A stretch of 64,000 nt of DNA, taken from contig NZ_JAPSHY010000015.1 of the NCBI RefSeq assembly GCF_031179285.1, positions 19,254 to 83,253 of the forward strand, given 5' to 3'. Of this stretch, positions 49,620-57,944 are shown piece after piece; the stretch's first letter is position 1; each line of letters opens with the position of its first letter. The position numbers were made by a program, and so were the translations under genes. The notes beneath the pieces were generated by a model, which worked only from the letters and a program-made list of their open reading frames with translations, searched no databases and had not been told where the DNA came from. The DNA comes from Microbacterium sp. (GTDB lineage: Bacteria > Actinomycetota > Actinomycetes > Actinomycetales > Microbacteriaceae).

Positions 49620-50945
49620 GTGTCTGTGAAACCGAAGAGCGCGGTGCGCCTCATCGCCGGAGGGATGGGTCTCGCCCTGATGGGCGCGGCACTGACCAGC
49701 TGTGCGGCGGGCTCCGGAGCGGAGACCATTCGCTTCACGTTCAGCAAACGCGAGGCGATCGAATTCATGACCGAACTCGTGGCCGAATACAACTCCTCGC
49801 AGGACGAGGTGAAGGTCGAGATCGACACCTCGGGTGTGGACGTGGTCTCGGCGAGCTTCGTGCGCGGCAATCCGCCCGACATCATGCTCGGCAACTACAA
49901 CTACGAGATCGCGCGTTTCGTGCAGCGCTGTGCCCTGATCGATCTCTCCGAGACCGAGGCCGCCGCCGGCATCCGCGAAGACCTTCAGCCCCTCATGGAG
50001 CAGTACGGCTCCTGCGACGGCCGCGTGAGCGCGTTGCCCTATTCGGTGATGGCGGCGTCGGTCATCTACAACAAGCAGATCTTCGAGGAGCAGGGCCTTG
50101 AGATCCCGCAGACCTGGGACGAGCTCATCGCCGTCTGCGACCAGCTGAAGCAGGCCGGGATCGACCCGTTCTACGGCACCTTCAAGGACGACTGGACCGT
50201 CGCCCAGGGCTGGTACGACTACACGGCGGGCGGCTCGGTCGACGTGATCGAGTTCTTCGACGCCCTCGCCGAGGAGGGTACCGAGGTCGGTCCCGACTCC
50301 GAGGTCTCGTTCCAGAAGGACTTCGCCGAACCCATGGACCGGATGATGCAGCTGGCGAGCGAATACACCAACGAGGATGCCGCGAGCAGGGGATACGGCG
50401 ACGGCAACCTCGCCTTCGCGAAGGGTGAGGCGGCAATGTACCTGCAGGGTCCATGGGCGTTCAGCGAGATCGCCAAGACCGATCCCGATCTGGAGCTCGG
50501 CACCTTCCCGCTGCCGATGACCGACGATCCGGCCGACCTAGCCGTCCGCGTCAATATGGATCTCGCCGCGATGATCCCGCAGGAATCGCGCCACCACGAG
50601 GCGGCCTTGGACTTCCTGGAGTACCTCTACCTGCCGGAGAACATCGAGGAGTACAACGCCTCGCAGCTCGGCTTCACCCCGACCGAGGATGCGCCGGCGC
50701 CCGATGACCCCCGCATCGAGGGGATGGTGGAGTACTACGACGCCGGCCAGGTCTATCAGGGCCCGTCGGTGCTCGTCCCGCGGACGCTGCCGATGTTCAA
50801 CTACGCGCAGGCGATGGTGCTCGGCCAGTCACCGGCATCCATCCTCCGCACGATGGATGCCGACTGGGCGCGGATCGCGTTCCGCGCTCCCATACCTTCG
50901 ACCGAGCAATCGGCATCAGGCCAGACAGAGGAGTCCGCGCCATGA
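49620..50945 (+). CDS. Sugar-binding lipoprotein of an ABC transporter
   Basis: A 441-residue family-1 solute-binding protein. The signal peptide ends GLALMGAALTSC with a lipobox, Cys28, anchoring it to the membrane outside. SALPYSVMAASVIYNKQIFEEQGLEIPQTWDEL and MYLQGPWAFSEI are family blocks. The partner GH13 enzyme suggests an alpha-glucoside ligand. Starts at GTG 49620 with AAGGA before it and overlaps the first permease gene (ATGA). Confidence 0.92.
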   Translation: MSVKPKSAVRLIAGGMGLALMGAALTSCAAGSGAETIRFTFSKREAIEFMTELVAEYNSSQDEVKVEIDTSGVDVVSASFVRGNPPDIMLGNYNYEIARFVQRCALIDLSETEAAAGIREDLQPLMEQYGSCDGRVSALPYSVMAASVIYNKQIFEEQGLEIPQTWDELIAVCDQLKQAGIDPFYGTFKDDWTVAQGWYDYTAGGSVDVIEFFDALAEEGTEVGPDSEVSFQKDFAEPMDRMMQLASEYTNEDAASRGYGDGNLAFAKGEAAMYLQGPWAFSEIAKTDPDLELGTFPLPMTDDPADLAVRVNMDLAAMIPQESRHHEAALDFLEYLYLPENIEEYNASQLGFTPTEDAPAPDDPRIEGMVEYYDAGQVYQGPSVLVPRTLPMFNYAQAMVLGQSPASILRTMDADWARIAFRAPIPSTEQSASGQTEESAP

Positions 50946-51877
50946 CCAGCACCACGACCAGGCCCCCGACGAGCACGACCGCGGTTCTCACCGGGGAGGG
51001 CCGCAAACTCCGACGCCACACCCGTCGCGTCGAGCCGATCTACTACCTGTTCCTGCTGCCGACCCTGGTGATCTTCACGCTCGCCATCACGGTCCCTGGC
51101 GTCATGGGGATCTTCTTCAGCTTCACCGATTCCATCGGACTCGGCGAATGGGACTTCAACGGGCTCACCAACTACATCGCGATGTTCAGCGATCCGGCGA
51201 TCCTGCAGAGCTATCTGTTCACGTTCGGGTTCTCGATCGCCACGGTGATCGTGGTCAACGTGATCGCCTTCCTCCTCGCGGTCGGCCTCACCTCCCGCAT
51301 CCGCTTCAAGACGGGCCTTCGGACGATCTTCGTGATCCCCATGGTGATCTCGGGCATCATCATCGCCTACGTCTTCAACTTCCTGTTCTCGAACTCGATC
51401 CCCGCCGCGGGAGCAGCCACCGGCATCCCCTGGCTTCAGACGAGCCTGCTCGCCAACCCCGACCTCGCGTGGATCGCCATCGTCATCGTCACCGCCTGGC
51501 AGGCCGTCCCCGGCACCCTGCTGATCTACATCGCGGGACTGCTGTCGGTGCCCGGCGAGGTCTACGAGGCGGCGAGCATCGACGGCGCGGGCAAGCGGCA
51601 GCAGTTGCTGCGGATCACTCTCCCGCTGGTCGCGGGATACGTCGTCATCAACGTCATCCTCGGATTCAAGGGCTTCCTCAACGCCTACGACATCATCGTC
51701 GGGCTCACCAACGGCGGCCCCGGCACCGCGACCCGCAGCGTCGCGATGACGATCATCGCGGGCTTCAACGGCGGCGACTACGCCTACCAGATGGCCAACG
51801 CGACGATCTTCTTCATCGTCGCCGTGCTCATCTCGATCCTCCAACTCTCCATGACTCGCGGAAGGAGCGGGCTCTGA
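50942..51877 (+). CDS. ABC sugar transporter permease (MalF/AglF type)
   Basis: A 311-residue permease with six membrane helices and an EAA loop LSVPGEVYEAASIDGAGKRQQLLRITLPL. GFKGFLNAYDIIVGLTNGGPGTATRSVAMTII is the MalF-class stretch near the C-terminus. It overlaps the binding protein by four bases and the next permease by one (TGATG). As in the 22-27 kb operon, no ATPase gene is present. Confidence 0.93.
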   Translation: MTSTTTRPPTSTTAVLTGEGRKLRRHTRRVEPIYYLFLLPTLVIFTLAITVPGVMGIFFSFTDSIGLGEWDFNGLTNYIAMFSDPAILQSYLFTFGFSIATVIVVNVIAFLLAVGLTSRIRFKTGLRTIFVIPMVISGIIIAYVFNFLFSNSIPAAGAATGIPWLQTSLLANPDLAWIAIVIVTAWQAVPGTLLIYIAGLLSVPGEVYEAASIDGAGKRQQLLRITLPLVAGYVVINVILGFKGFLNAYDIIVGLTNGGPGTATRSVAMTIIAGFNGGDYAYQMANATIFFIVAVLISILQLSMTRGRSGL

Positions 51878-52755
51878 TGTCGACGGAGACACTCACCACC
51901 GCCACGGCGGCCGGCCGCAAGCCCCGTACTCGCGTGGAGCGGCCGAACTGGTCGGGCACGATCATCCTGATGCTGTGCGCCGTCACCGTGCTGCTACCGC
52001 TGTACGTGACCATCTCGATGGCGTTCAAAACCAGCGGTCAGGCCGTCGACGGCAACGCCTTCTCGCTGCCGGCACCGTTCAGCATCGACGGGTTCGTCCA
52101 GGCGTGGAACCTCACCAAGTTCCCCGTCGGCGCGGGCATCTCCCTGCTGGTGACCGCCGGCACCGTGATCGCGACCATCGTGCTCGCCGCCTTCGCGTCG
52201 TACGCGATCGTGCGCAACTGGGACCGGCGGCTGTTCCGCTACTCGTTCTTCTACCTGCTGGCGGCGATGTTCATCCCGTTCCCGGTCGTCGCGCTGCCGC
52301 AGATCCAGCTCACCGGGCGGGTCGGACTCGACAACCCCGCAGGCGTCATCATCCTTGCGACGATGTTCCAGCTGAGCTTCAGCGTGCTGCTGTTCACGGC
52401 GTTCCTGCGCTCGATCCCGATCGAGCTCGAAGAGAGTGCGCGAATCGACGGCGCGACGACCTGGCAGACGTTCTGGAGGCTGATTTTCCCGCTGCTCGCG
52501 CCCATGAGCGCCACAGTGGGCATCTTCGCCTTCCTCTATTCCTGGAACGACTTCATGATGCCCTCGCTGATCATCTCGGATCCGGCGCTGCAGACGCTTC
52601 CGGTGCGGCAGAACCTGTTCCAGAACCAGTTCAGCAACAACTACAACGTCGCCTTCGCGTCGTACCTCATGGCGATGGCACCGGCGATCCTCGCGTACCT
52701 GTTCACGCAGCGCTTCGTCATGGAGGGCGTCACCCAGGGCGCCGTCAAGGGCTGA
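51877..52755 (+). CDS. ABC sugar transporter permease (MalG/AglG type)
   Basis: A 292-residue permease with six membrane helices and an EAA loop IPIELEESARIDGATTWQTFWRLIFPLLAP. It pairs with the preceding permease to form the pore. The MalG-type C-terminus (LFTQRFVMEGVTQGAVKG) is intact. A 64-base gap to the GH13 gene holds AGAAGGAG, the enzyme's ribosome site. Confidence 0.93.
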   Translation: MSTETLTTATAAGRKPRTRVERPNWSGTIILMLCAVTVLLPLYVTISMAFKTSGQAVDGNAFSLPAPFSIDGFVQAWNLTKFPVGAGISLLVTAGTVIATIVLAAFASYAIVRNWDRRLFRYSFFYLLAAMFIPFPVVALPQIQLTGRVGLDNPAGVIILATMFQLSFSVLLFTAFLRSIPIELEESARIDGATTWQTFWRLIFPLLAPMSATVGIFAFLYSWNDFMMPSLIISDPALQTLPVRQNLFQNQFSNNYNVAFASYLMAMAPAILAYLFTQRFVMEGVTQGAVKG

Positions 52756-52819
52756 CCGCGCCTGCACCGTCCGAACCACCGTCCCGACCCGGAACCCCAG
52801 AAGAAGGAGCCCCTGCGTC

Positions 52820-54505
52820 ATGACCGATGCACTTCTCGCCGACACCGAGACCCGCCCCGTCGACCCCGCCGCCACCTGGTGGCGCCAGGCCGCGGTGTAC
52901 CAGATCTACCCGCGGAGCTTCGCTGACGCGAACGGCGACGGACTCGGCGACATCCCCGGCGTTCTCTCTCGCGCCGACTACCTCGCCGAGCTCGGCATCG
53001 ATGCCGTGTGGCTCAGCCCGTTCTATCCGTCCGCCCTGGCTGACGGCGGGTACGACGTCGCGGACTACCGCAACATCGACCCGCGCCTGGGTACGCTTTC
53101 GGACTTCGACGCGATGGTCACGGCGCTGCACGAGCGTGACATCAGAGTCGTCGTCGACATCGTGCCGAACCACACCTCCGACCTGCACGAGTGGTTCCAG
53201 GAGGCACTCCGCGCCGGACGCGGATCCGCCGCCCGCGAGCGCTACATCTTCCGCGAGGGCGCCGGCGCCGACGGCGAGCTCCCGCCGACGGACTGGGTGT
53301 CGGCCTTCGGGGGACCGGCGTGGACGCGCGTCGACGACGGGCAGTGGTATCTGCACAGCTTCGCCAGGGAGCAGCCCGACCTCAACTGGGCCCACCCCGA
53401 GGTGCGTGAGGACTTCCTCACCACCCTGCGCTTCTGGTCGGATCGCGGCGTCGACGGATTCCGCATCGATGTCGCCCACATGCTCACCAAGGACCTCACC
53501 GAGCCGTTGCCGTCCCGCGAGGAACTCGCCCAGATCCCGCGCGACGGCAACCATCCGCTGCTGGACCGGGACGACGTGCACGAGGTGTATGCCGAATGGC
53601 GGAGCGTGTTCAACGAGTACGACCCGCCGCGCACCGCCGTGGCGGAGGCCTGGGTCGAGACCCCCGAGCGGCGCGCGAAGTACGCCTCGGCTGAGGGACT
53701 CGGGCAGGCGTTCAACTTCGACCTCCTCGAGGCCGACTTCGACGCCGCGCAGTTCCACCGCATCATCGACGAGAACCTCGAGCAGGCACGCACCACCGGC
53801 TCCTCGACGACGTGGGTGCTCTCGAATCACGACGTCACCCGCCACGCCACGCGATACGGGCTGCCTCCGCTCGGTGGGCGTCCCGTGAAGCAGGGCGTCG
53901 AATGGGTCGCCGCCGGGGGCCCCGCCGAACAGCTCGATCGTGAGGGAGGCCTTCGCCGGGCGCGCGCGGCCACGCTGTTCATGCTGGCCCTCCCGGGGAG
54001 CGCCTACCTGTACCAGGGCGAGGAGCTGGGCCTGCACGAGGTCGCCGAGATCTCACCCGAAGAGCGGCAGGACCCGGCCTTCTTCCGCGGAGGCGAGTTC
54101 GACGGGCTGGGCAGGGACGGATGCCGCGTCCCGCTGCCCTGGACGGGCGAGGGCGCATCGTTCGGCTTCGGCGCCGGCGGTGCGCATCTGCCTCAGCCGG
54201 AATGGTTCGCCCGGTACGCGGTGGATGCGGAGTCCGCCGATCCGGCATCCACGCTCTCGCTGTACCGCGAGGCACTGCGCCTGCGGCACCGGCTGCAGAG
54301 CGGGGAGACCCTGGAATGGACCGACACCGGCCGTGCGGACGTGCTGCGCTTCACGCGCCCGAACGGCTGGCAGGCCGTGGCGAACTTCGGCACGGAGCCG
54401 TTCGACCTCGGGGATGACGCCGCGGATGCCGTGCTGGCCAGCAGTCCGCTCATCGGCACCTCGCTGCCGGCCGAGACCACGGTCTGGATCGCGCCGCAGA
54501 TTTGA
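52820..54505 (+). CDS. GH13 alpha-glucosidase
   Basis: A 561-residue family-13 enzyme. YQIYPRSFADANGDGLGDIPG is the region-V-like start, VVVDIVPNHTSDLHEWF region I, and GVDGFRIDVAHM holds the nucleophile Asp217. AEAWVE carries the acid/base Glu276 and VLSNHDVTRH the transition-state Asp338. There is no signal peptide, so it cleaves imported oligosaccharides. Neighbouring transport genes imply alpha-glucosides such as maltose, trehalose or isomaltose; the exact linkage is unknown. Its stop TGA is part of the Zur-like box of the next operon. Confidence 0.92.
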   Translation: MTDALLADTETRPVDPAATWWRQAAVYQIYPRSFADANGDGLGDIPGVLSRADYLAELGIDAVWLSPFYPSALADGGYDVADYRNIDPRLGTLSDFDAMVTALHERDIRVVVDIVPNHTSDLHEWFQEALRAGRGSAARERYIFREGAGADGELPPTDWVSAFGGPAWTRVDDGQWYLHSFAREQPDLNWAHPEVREDFLTTLRFWSDRGVDGFRIDVAHMLTKDLTEPLPSREELAQIPRDGNHPLLDRDDVHEVYAEWRSVFNEYDPPRTAVAEAWVETPERRAKYASAEGLGQAFNFDLLEADFDAAQFHRIIDENLEQARTTGSSTTWVLSNHDVTRHATRYGLPPLGGRPVKQGVEWVAAGGPAEQLDREGGLRRARAATLFMLALPGSAYLYQGEELGLHEVAEISPEERQDPAFFRGGEFDGLGRDGCRVPLPWTGEGASFGFGAGGAHLPQPEWFARYAVDAESADPASTLSLYREALRLRHRLQSGETLEWTDTGRADVLRFTRPNGWQAVANFGTEPFDLGDDAADAVLASSPLIGTSLPAETTVWIAPQI

Positions 54506-54531
54506 TAACGGTTCTCATTAGCGCTTAGAGT
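54503..54531 (+). promoter_or_regulatory. Zur-like box and leaderless promoter of znuA
   Basis: TGATAACGGTTCTCA (54503-54517) fits the TGAnAAnnnTTnTCA-type actinobacterial Zur palindrome with one arm mismatch (TGATAAC versus TGAGAAC). It begins with the stop codon of the GH13 gene. TAGAGT (54526-54531) then lies 6 bases before ATG 54538. Zur with zinc bound should block this promoter. Confidence 0.75.
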
Positions 54532-54537
54532 GGGGGC

Positions 54538-55641
54538 ATGCACACGTCTGTCCCCGCTCTCGCCCTCGCATCGGTCGCCGTCCTGACGCTGGCGGGATGC
54601 TCGTCCGCGCCCACCGCGGCGACGCAGGGCTCGGGCGACGAGGTCGTGCAGGTCGTTGCGAGCACGAACGTGTACGGCTCGATCGCCGAGCAGATCGGTG
54701 GTGACCGTGTCGAGGTGACCTCGATCATCACGTCCGTCTCACAGGACCCGCACTCCTACGAGGCGAGCGCGCGCGATCGCCTCACGGTACAGAAGGCCGA
54801 CCTCGTGATCGAGAACGGCGGCGGTTACGACTCCTTCATCGACGACCTGCTCGAAGGCGCCGACCCCGAGATCGTCACTGCGGTCGAGTTCTCGCATGAC
54901 TTCCCCGGGAACGAAGGACACGAAGCGGAGGGTCACGAGCACGAGACGGAAGGTCATGAGCACGAGGCCGAAGCCGACGCGCACGCCGAGGAGGGTCACG
55001 GCCACGAGGGCGAGGCGGATGCCGAGGCCCATGCCGAGGACGGCCACGAGCACGAGGGCGAGGCCGATGCCCAAGCCCACGCCGAAGACGGCCACGAGGG
55101 ACACGACCACATCGAGGGTTTCAACGAGCACGTATGGTTCGACCCGCACACGATGGTGCACGTCGTCGAGGCGATCGCGGCCGAGCTGACCGAGCTCGAC
55201 CCCGACGGGGAGGCGGAGTTCACCGCCTCGGCCGAAGAGCTCATGGCCGACCTCGAGGGTTTCGAAGCCGACCTCGAGACGTTGAAGGCCGCGGCCGCCG
55301 GCGCCTCCGTGTTCATCACCGAACCTCTTCCCGGTTACATCGCCACCGCCGCCGGCCTCACCGATGTCACACCGGAAGGTTTCGCCGAGGCGGTCGAGGA
55401 GGGCGCCGACGTGGCACCGGCCACCCTGCTGGACGCACTCGCCGTGATCGACGGCGGGGAGGCCACGGCAGTCCTCACCAACGCGCAGACCGGCGGCTCG
55501 GAGACCGAGCGCGTCGAGGCTGCGGCAGAGGCAGCGGGAATCCCGGTCGTCGCATTCACCGAGCTGCTGGAGGACGGATCGTCGTACTCTGAGTGGATGC
55601 GTGACGCGATCCAGAACCTCGCCGACGCGCTCCAGTCGTGA
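54538..55641 (+). CDS. znuA: Zinc ABC transporter substrate-binding lipoprotein
   Basis: A 367-residue cluster-9 metal-binding protein. The signal peptide ends TLAGC (Cys21 lipobox). His72 in SQDPHSYE, His198 in NEHVWFDPHT and a Glu/Pro site in VFITEPLPGYIATAAGL form the metal pocket; many homologues have His there. Residues ~126-192 are a His/Glu/Asp-rich loop built of 16-residue units such as DAEAHAEDGHEHEGEA, typical of zinc-specific members. The gene is probably leaderless and under Zur. Coupled to znuC by a GTGA overlap. Confidence 0.9.
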   Translation: MHTSVPALALASVAVLTLAGCSSAPTAATQGSGDEVVQVVASTNVYGSIAEQIGGDRVEVTSIITSVSQDPHSYEASARDRLTVQKADLVIENGGGYDSFIDDLLEGADPEIVTAVEFSHDFPGNEGHEAEGHEHETEGHEHEAEADAHAEEGHGHEGEADAEAHAEDGHEHEGEADAQAHAEDGHEGHDHIEGFNEHVWFDPHTMVHVVEAIAAELTELDPDGEAEFTASAEELMADLEGFEADLETLKAAAAGASVFITEPLPGYIATAAGLTDVTPEGFAEAVEEGADVAPATLLDALAVIDGGEATAVLTNAQTGGSETERVEAAAEAAGIPVVAFTELLEDGSSYSEWMRDAIQNLADALQS

Positions 55642-56504
55642 GCGCGGGCGCGAACGCGCACGCAGCCAGGCCCGGAGCGCCGGGCGCAGACCCGGCCGAG
55701 CGCCCCACCGCGCCGGTTCTCGAGATCTCGGGGGCGGCTCTTCACCGGGGCGAGCGTGAGCTCTGGGCAGGCCTCGATCTGACCGTCGACCCCGGTGAGT
55801 TCATCGCCGTGCTCGGCCCATCGGGCTCGGGCAAGACCACGCTGCTGCGCAGCATCCTGGGCCTGCAGCCGCTGTCTGCGGGAACCATCCGGGTCGGTGG
55901 CGACAGGGTGCACCGCGGCAACGCGCGCATCGGATACATCCCGCAACAGCGCCCCATGGCGCCGGACACCAGCATGCGAGCGCGCGATGTCGTGGCTCTC
56001 GGCGTGCAGGGGAGCAGATTCGGGTTCCCCGTGCCTCGACGCGGTGACCGCGCGCGCGTGGACGCACTCATCGAGGGGGTGGGAGCGGCGCATTACGCGG
56101 ATCGCCCCGTCGGACTGCTTTCGGGGGGCGAGCAGCAGCGGCTCCGGGTCGGGCAGGCCCTCGCCGACGCGCCGTCGCTGCTGCTGTGCGACGAGCCGCT
56201 GTCGAACCTCGACCTCGCCCATCAGCGCGGGATCACCGACATCATCGATCGCGAGCGCCGCGAACGCGGAGCCGCGGTGCTGTTCGTGACCCACGACATC
56301 AACCCGATCCTCGGCCGCGTCGACCGCATCCTCTACATCGCGGGCGGGAGGTTCGTGCTCGGCACGCCCGATGAGGTGCTGCAGAGCCGCGTGCTCACCG
56401 AGCTCTACGGCACACCGGTGTTCGTGCTGCGCGCCGGCGACCGGCTGGTGGTCGTCGGCGTGCCGGACGCCGAACCGCATCACGAGCACGGGGATGCGGC
56501 ATGA
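55638..56504 (+). CDS. znuC: Zinc ABC transporter ATP-binding protein
   Basis: A 288-residue ATPase. VLGPSGSGKTTLLRSILGL is Walker A, LLSGGEQQRLRVGQAL the signature motif, LLLCDEPLSNLD Walker B, and VLFVTHDINPIL the switch His. An N-terminal Pro/Ala extension of ~27 residues is unusual. The C-terminus (PDAEPHHEHGDAA) is His-rich. GTG 55638 overlaps the znuA stop, and its own stop overlaps the permease start (ATGA). Confidence 0.92.
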   Translation: MSAGANAHAARPGAPGADPAERPTAPVLEISGAALHRGERELWAGLDLTVDPGEFIAVLGPSGSGKTTLLRSILGLQPLSAGTIRVGGDRVHRGNARIGYIPQQRPMAPDTSMRARDVVALGVQGSRFGFPVPRRGDRARVDALIEGVGAAHYADRPVGLLSGGEQQRLRVGQALADAPSLLLCDEPLSNLDLAHQRGITDIIDRERRERGAAVLFVTHDINPILGRVDRILYIAGGRFVLGTPDEVLQSRVLTELYGTPVFVLRAGDRLVVVGVPDAEPHHEHGDAA

Positions 56505-57361
56505 GGCCACTGCTGGACTGGAGCGACGTCTTCTCGTTCCAGGACTACGGCGAGCTCGTCGCCCTGCTGGCGAACTCGATCGTCGCGGGCGCCGTCCTCG
56601 GCATCGTCGGAGGACTCATCGGGGTCTTCGTCATGCAGCGCGACCTCGCCTTCGCCGTCCACGGCGTCAGTGAACTGTCATTCGCCGGAGCGGCCGCCGC
56701 GCTGCTCTTCGGCGGCAGTGTCGTCGCCGGTTCGCTCGGCGGTGCCCTGGTCGCCGCGATCCTCATCGGGATCCTCGGCGCCAAAGCGCGGGACCGCAAC
56801 TCGATAGTGGGCGTGCTGATGCCGTTCGGCCTCGGCCTCGGCATCCTGTTCCTGTCGCTCTACGACGGCCGAAGCGCGAACCGTTTCAGTCTGCTCACCG
56901 GTCAGATCGTGTCGGTCTCGAGCCCGGACCTCGGGTGGCTGGTCGGTATCAGCCTCGTGGTGCTGCTCGGGCTGCTCGTCATGTGGAACCCACTGCGGTT
57001 CGAATCGCTCGACCCCGAGTCCGCCGCGGCACGCGGAGTGCCCACACGGGCGGTGAGTCTCGTCTTCATGGTGCTTCTCGGCCTCATCGTCGCCGTCAGC
57101 GTGCACATCATCGGCGCGCTACTGGTGATGGCGCTGCTGGTCACGCCTGCCGCCGCGGCGATGCGGGTGACGGCGGGACCGGTGGCCGTGCCGCTGCTGG
57201 CCGCCCTGTTCGGGTTCGTCTCGGCCGTCGGCGGCATCCTGCTCGCGCTCGCCGGCACCCTTCCGGTGAGCCCCTACATCACCACACTCTCCTTCCTCAT
57301 CTACGCGGTGTGCTGGGTCGTTCACCGACTGCGCTCGCGGGTGCGTCGAGTGGCTCTCTAG
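56501..57361 (+). CDS. znuB: Zinc ABC transporter permease
   Basis: A 286-residue ABC-3 family permease with about eight membrane helices. AGAVLGIVGGLIGVFVMQRDLAFAVHGVSELSFAGAAAALLF is the conserved N-terminal block. VHIIGALLVMALLVTPAAAAMRVT is the second, near the ATPase contact. ATGA overlap with znuC. A 166-base repeat-bearing gap then separates it from zur. Confidence 0.92.
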   Translation: MRPLLDWSDVFSFQDYGELVALLANSIVAGAVLGIVGGLIGVFVMQRDLAFAVHGVSELSFAGAAAALLFGGSVVAGSLGGALVAAILIGILGAKARDRNSIVGVLMPFGLGLGILFLSLYDGRSANRFSLLTGQIVSVSSPDLGWLVGISLVVLLGLLVMWNPLRFESLDPESAAARGVPTRAVSLVFMVLLGLIVAVSVHIIGALLVMALLVTPAAAAMRVTAGPVAVPLLAALFGFVSAVGGILLALAGTLPVSPYITTLSFLIYAVCWVVHRLRSRVRRVAL

Positions 57362-57480
57362 AACCCGCACGCGCCGAGAGTACGGGTACTCGCCGACTGC
57401 ACGGCCTATCGACGTCGACAGTCCGTGTGCTCGGCGACAAGCCGTGCGCTCGGCGACGAACTCGCGCATCGCACCGCGGT
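57362..57480. repeat. Degenerate CGTGxGCTCGGCGAC repeats between znuB and zur
   Basis: CCGTGTGCTCGGCGACAA (about 57421-57438) is repeated as CCGTGCGCTCGGCGACGA just after. Upstream, CGCCGAGAG and CTCGCCGACTGCACGG form inverted partners. The 119 bases can fold into several hairpins and probably end znu transcription. No gene is visible. Confidence 0.5.
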
Positions 57481-57515
57481 GACTGCGCTCCCAGCCGCAG
57501 GTAAGCCGCGCCGTT

Positions 57516-57521
57516 TAGACT
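57516..57521 (+). promoter_or_regulatory. -10 box of leaderless zur
   Basis: TAGACT ends 6 bases before ATG 57528. The six-base gap has no ribosome site. I see no Zur-like box at this promoter. Confidence 0.5.
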
Positions 57522-57527
57522 CTCGGT

Positions 57528-57944
57528 ATGGCTCAACGGAACACCTGGCAGCGCGAACGAGTGCGTGAAGCACTCGGCGACGCGCGCGGATTCGTGAGCG
57601 CTCAGAGCCTGCACGCGACGCTCCGCGGCGAGAACACCGGCATCGGCCTTGCCACGGTCTACCGCGCCCTCGCGGGGCTCGCCGCCTCCGGCGATGCCGA
57701 CTCGCTGCAGAGCCCGGAGGGCGAGGCGCTGTACCGCGCCTGCTCGACGCAGGAGCACCATCACCACCTCATCTGCCGATCGTGCGGCCTGACCGTCGAG
57801 ATCGAAGCCAAGGACGTCGAGCAGTGGGCGCATCGCACCGCAGCGCTGCACGGCTTCTCCGAGGCGGCGCACGTCGTCGACATCTTCGGCCTCTGCACCC
57901 CGTGTGCGAACAAGCGCGAGGCCGAGGGAGCGCCGGCCGCGTGA
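57528..57944 (+). CDS. zur: Zinc uptake regulator, Fur family
   Basis: A 138-residue Fur-family repressor. The winged helix has TWQRERVREALGDARGFVSAQSLHATLRGENTGIGLATVYRALAGLA. HHHHLICRSCGLTVEIE provides the sensing His/Cys residues, and FGLCTPCANK the second CxxC of the structural zinc site. It lies between znuACB and the YcgR/YcgQ-like pair, supporting a zinc role rather than iron or peroxide. ATG 57528 appears leaderless. Its stop overlaps the GTG of the permease gene. Confidence 0.9.
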   Translation: MAQRNTWQRERVREALGDARGFVSAQSLHATLRGENTGIGLATVYRALAGLAASGDADSLQSPEGEALYRACSTQEHHHHLICRSCGLTVEIEAKDVEQWAHRTAALHGFSEAAHVVDIFGLCTPCANKREAEGAPAA

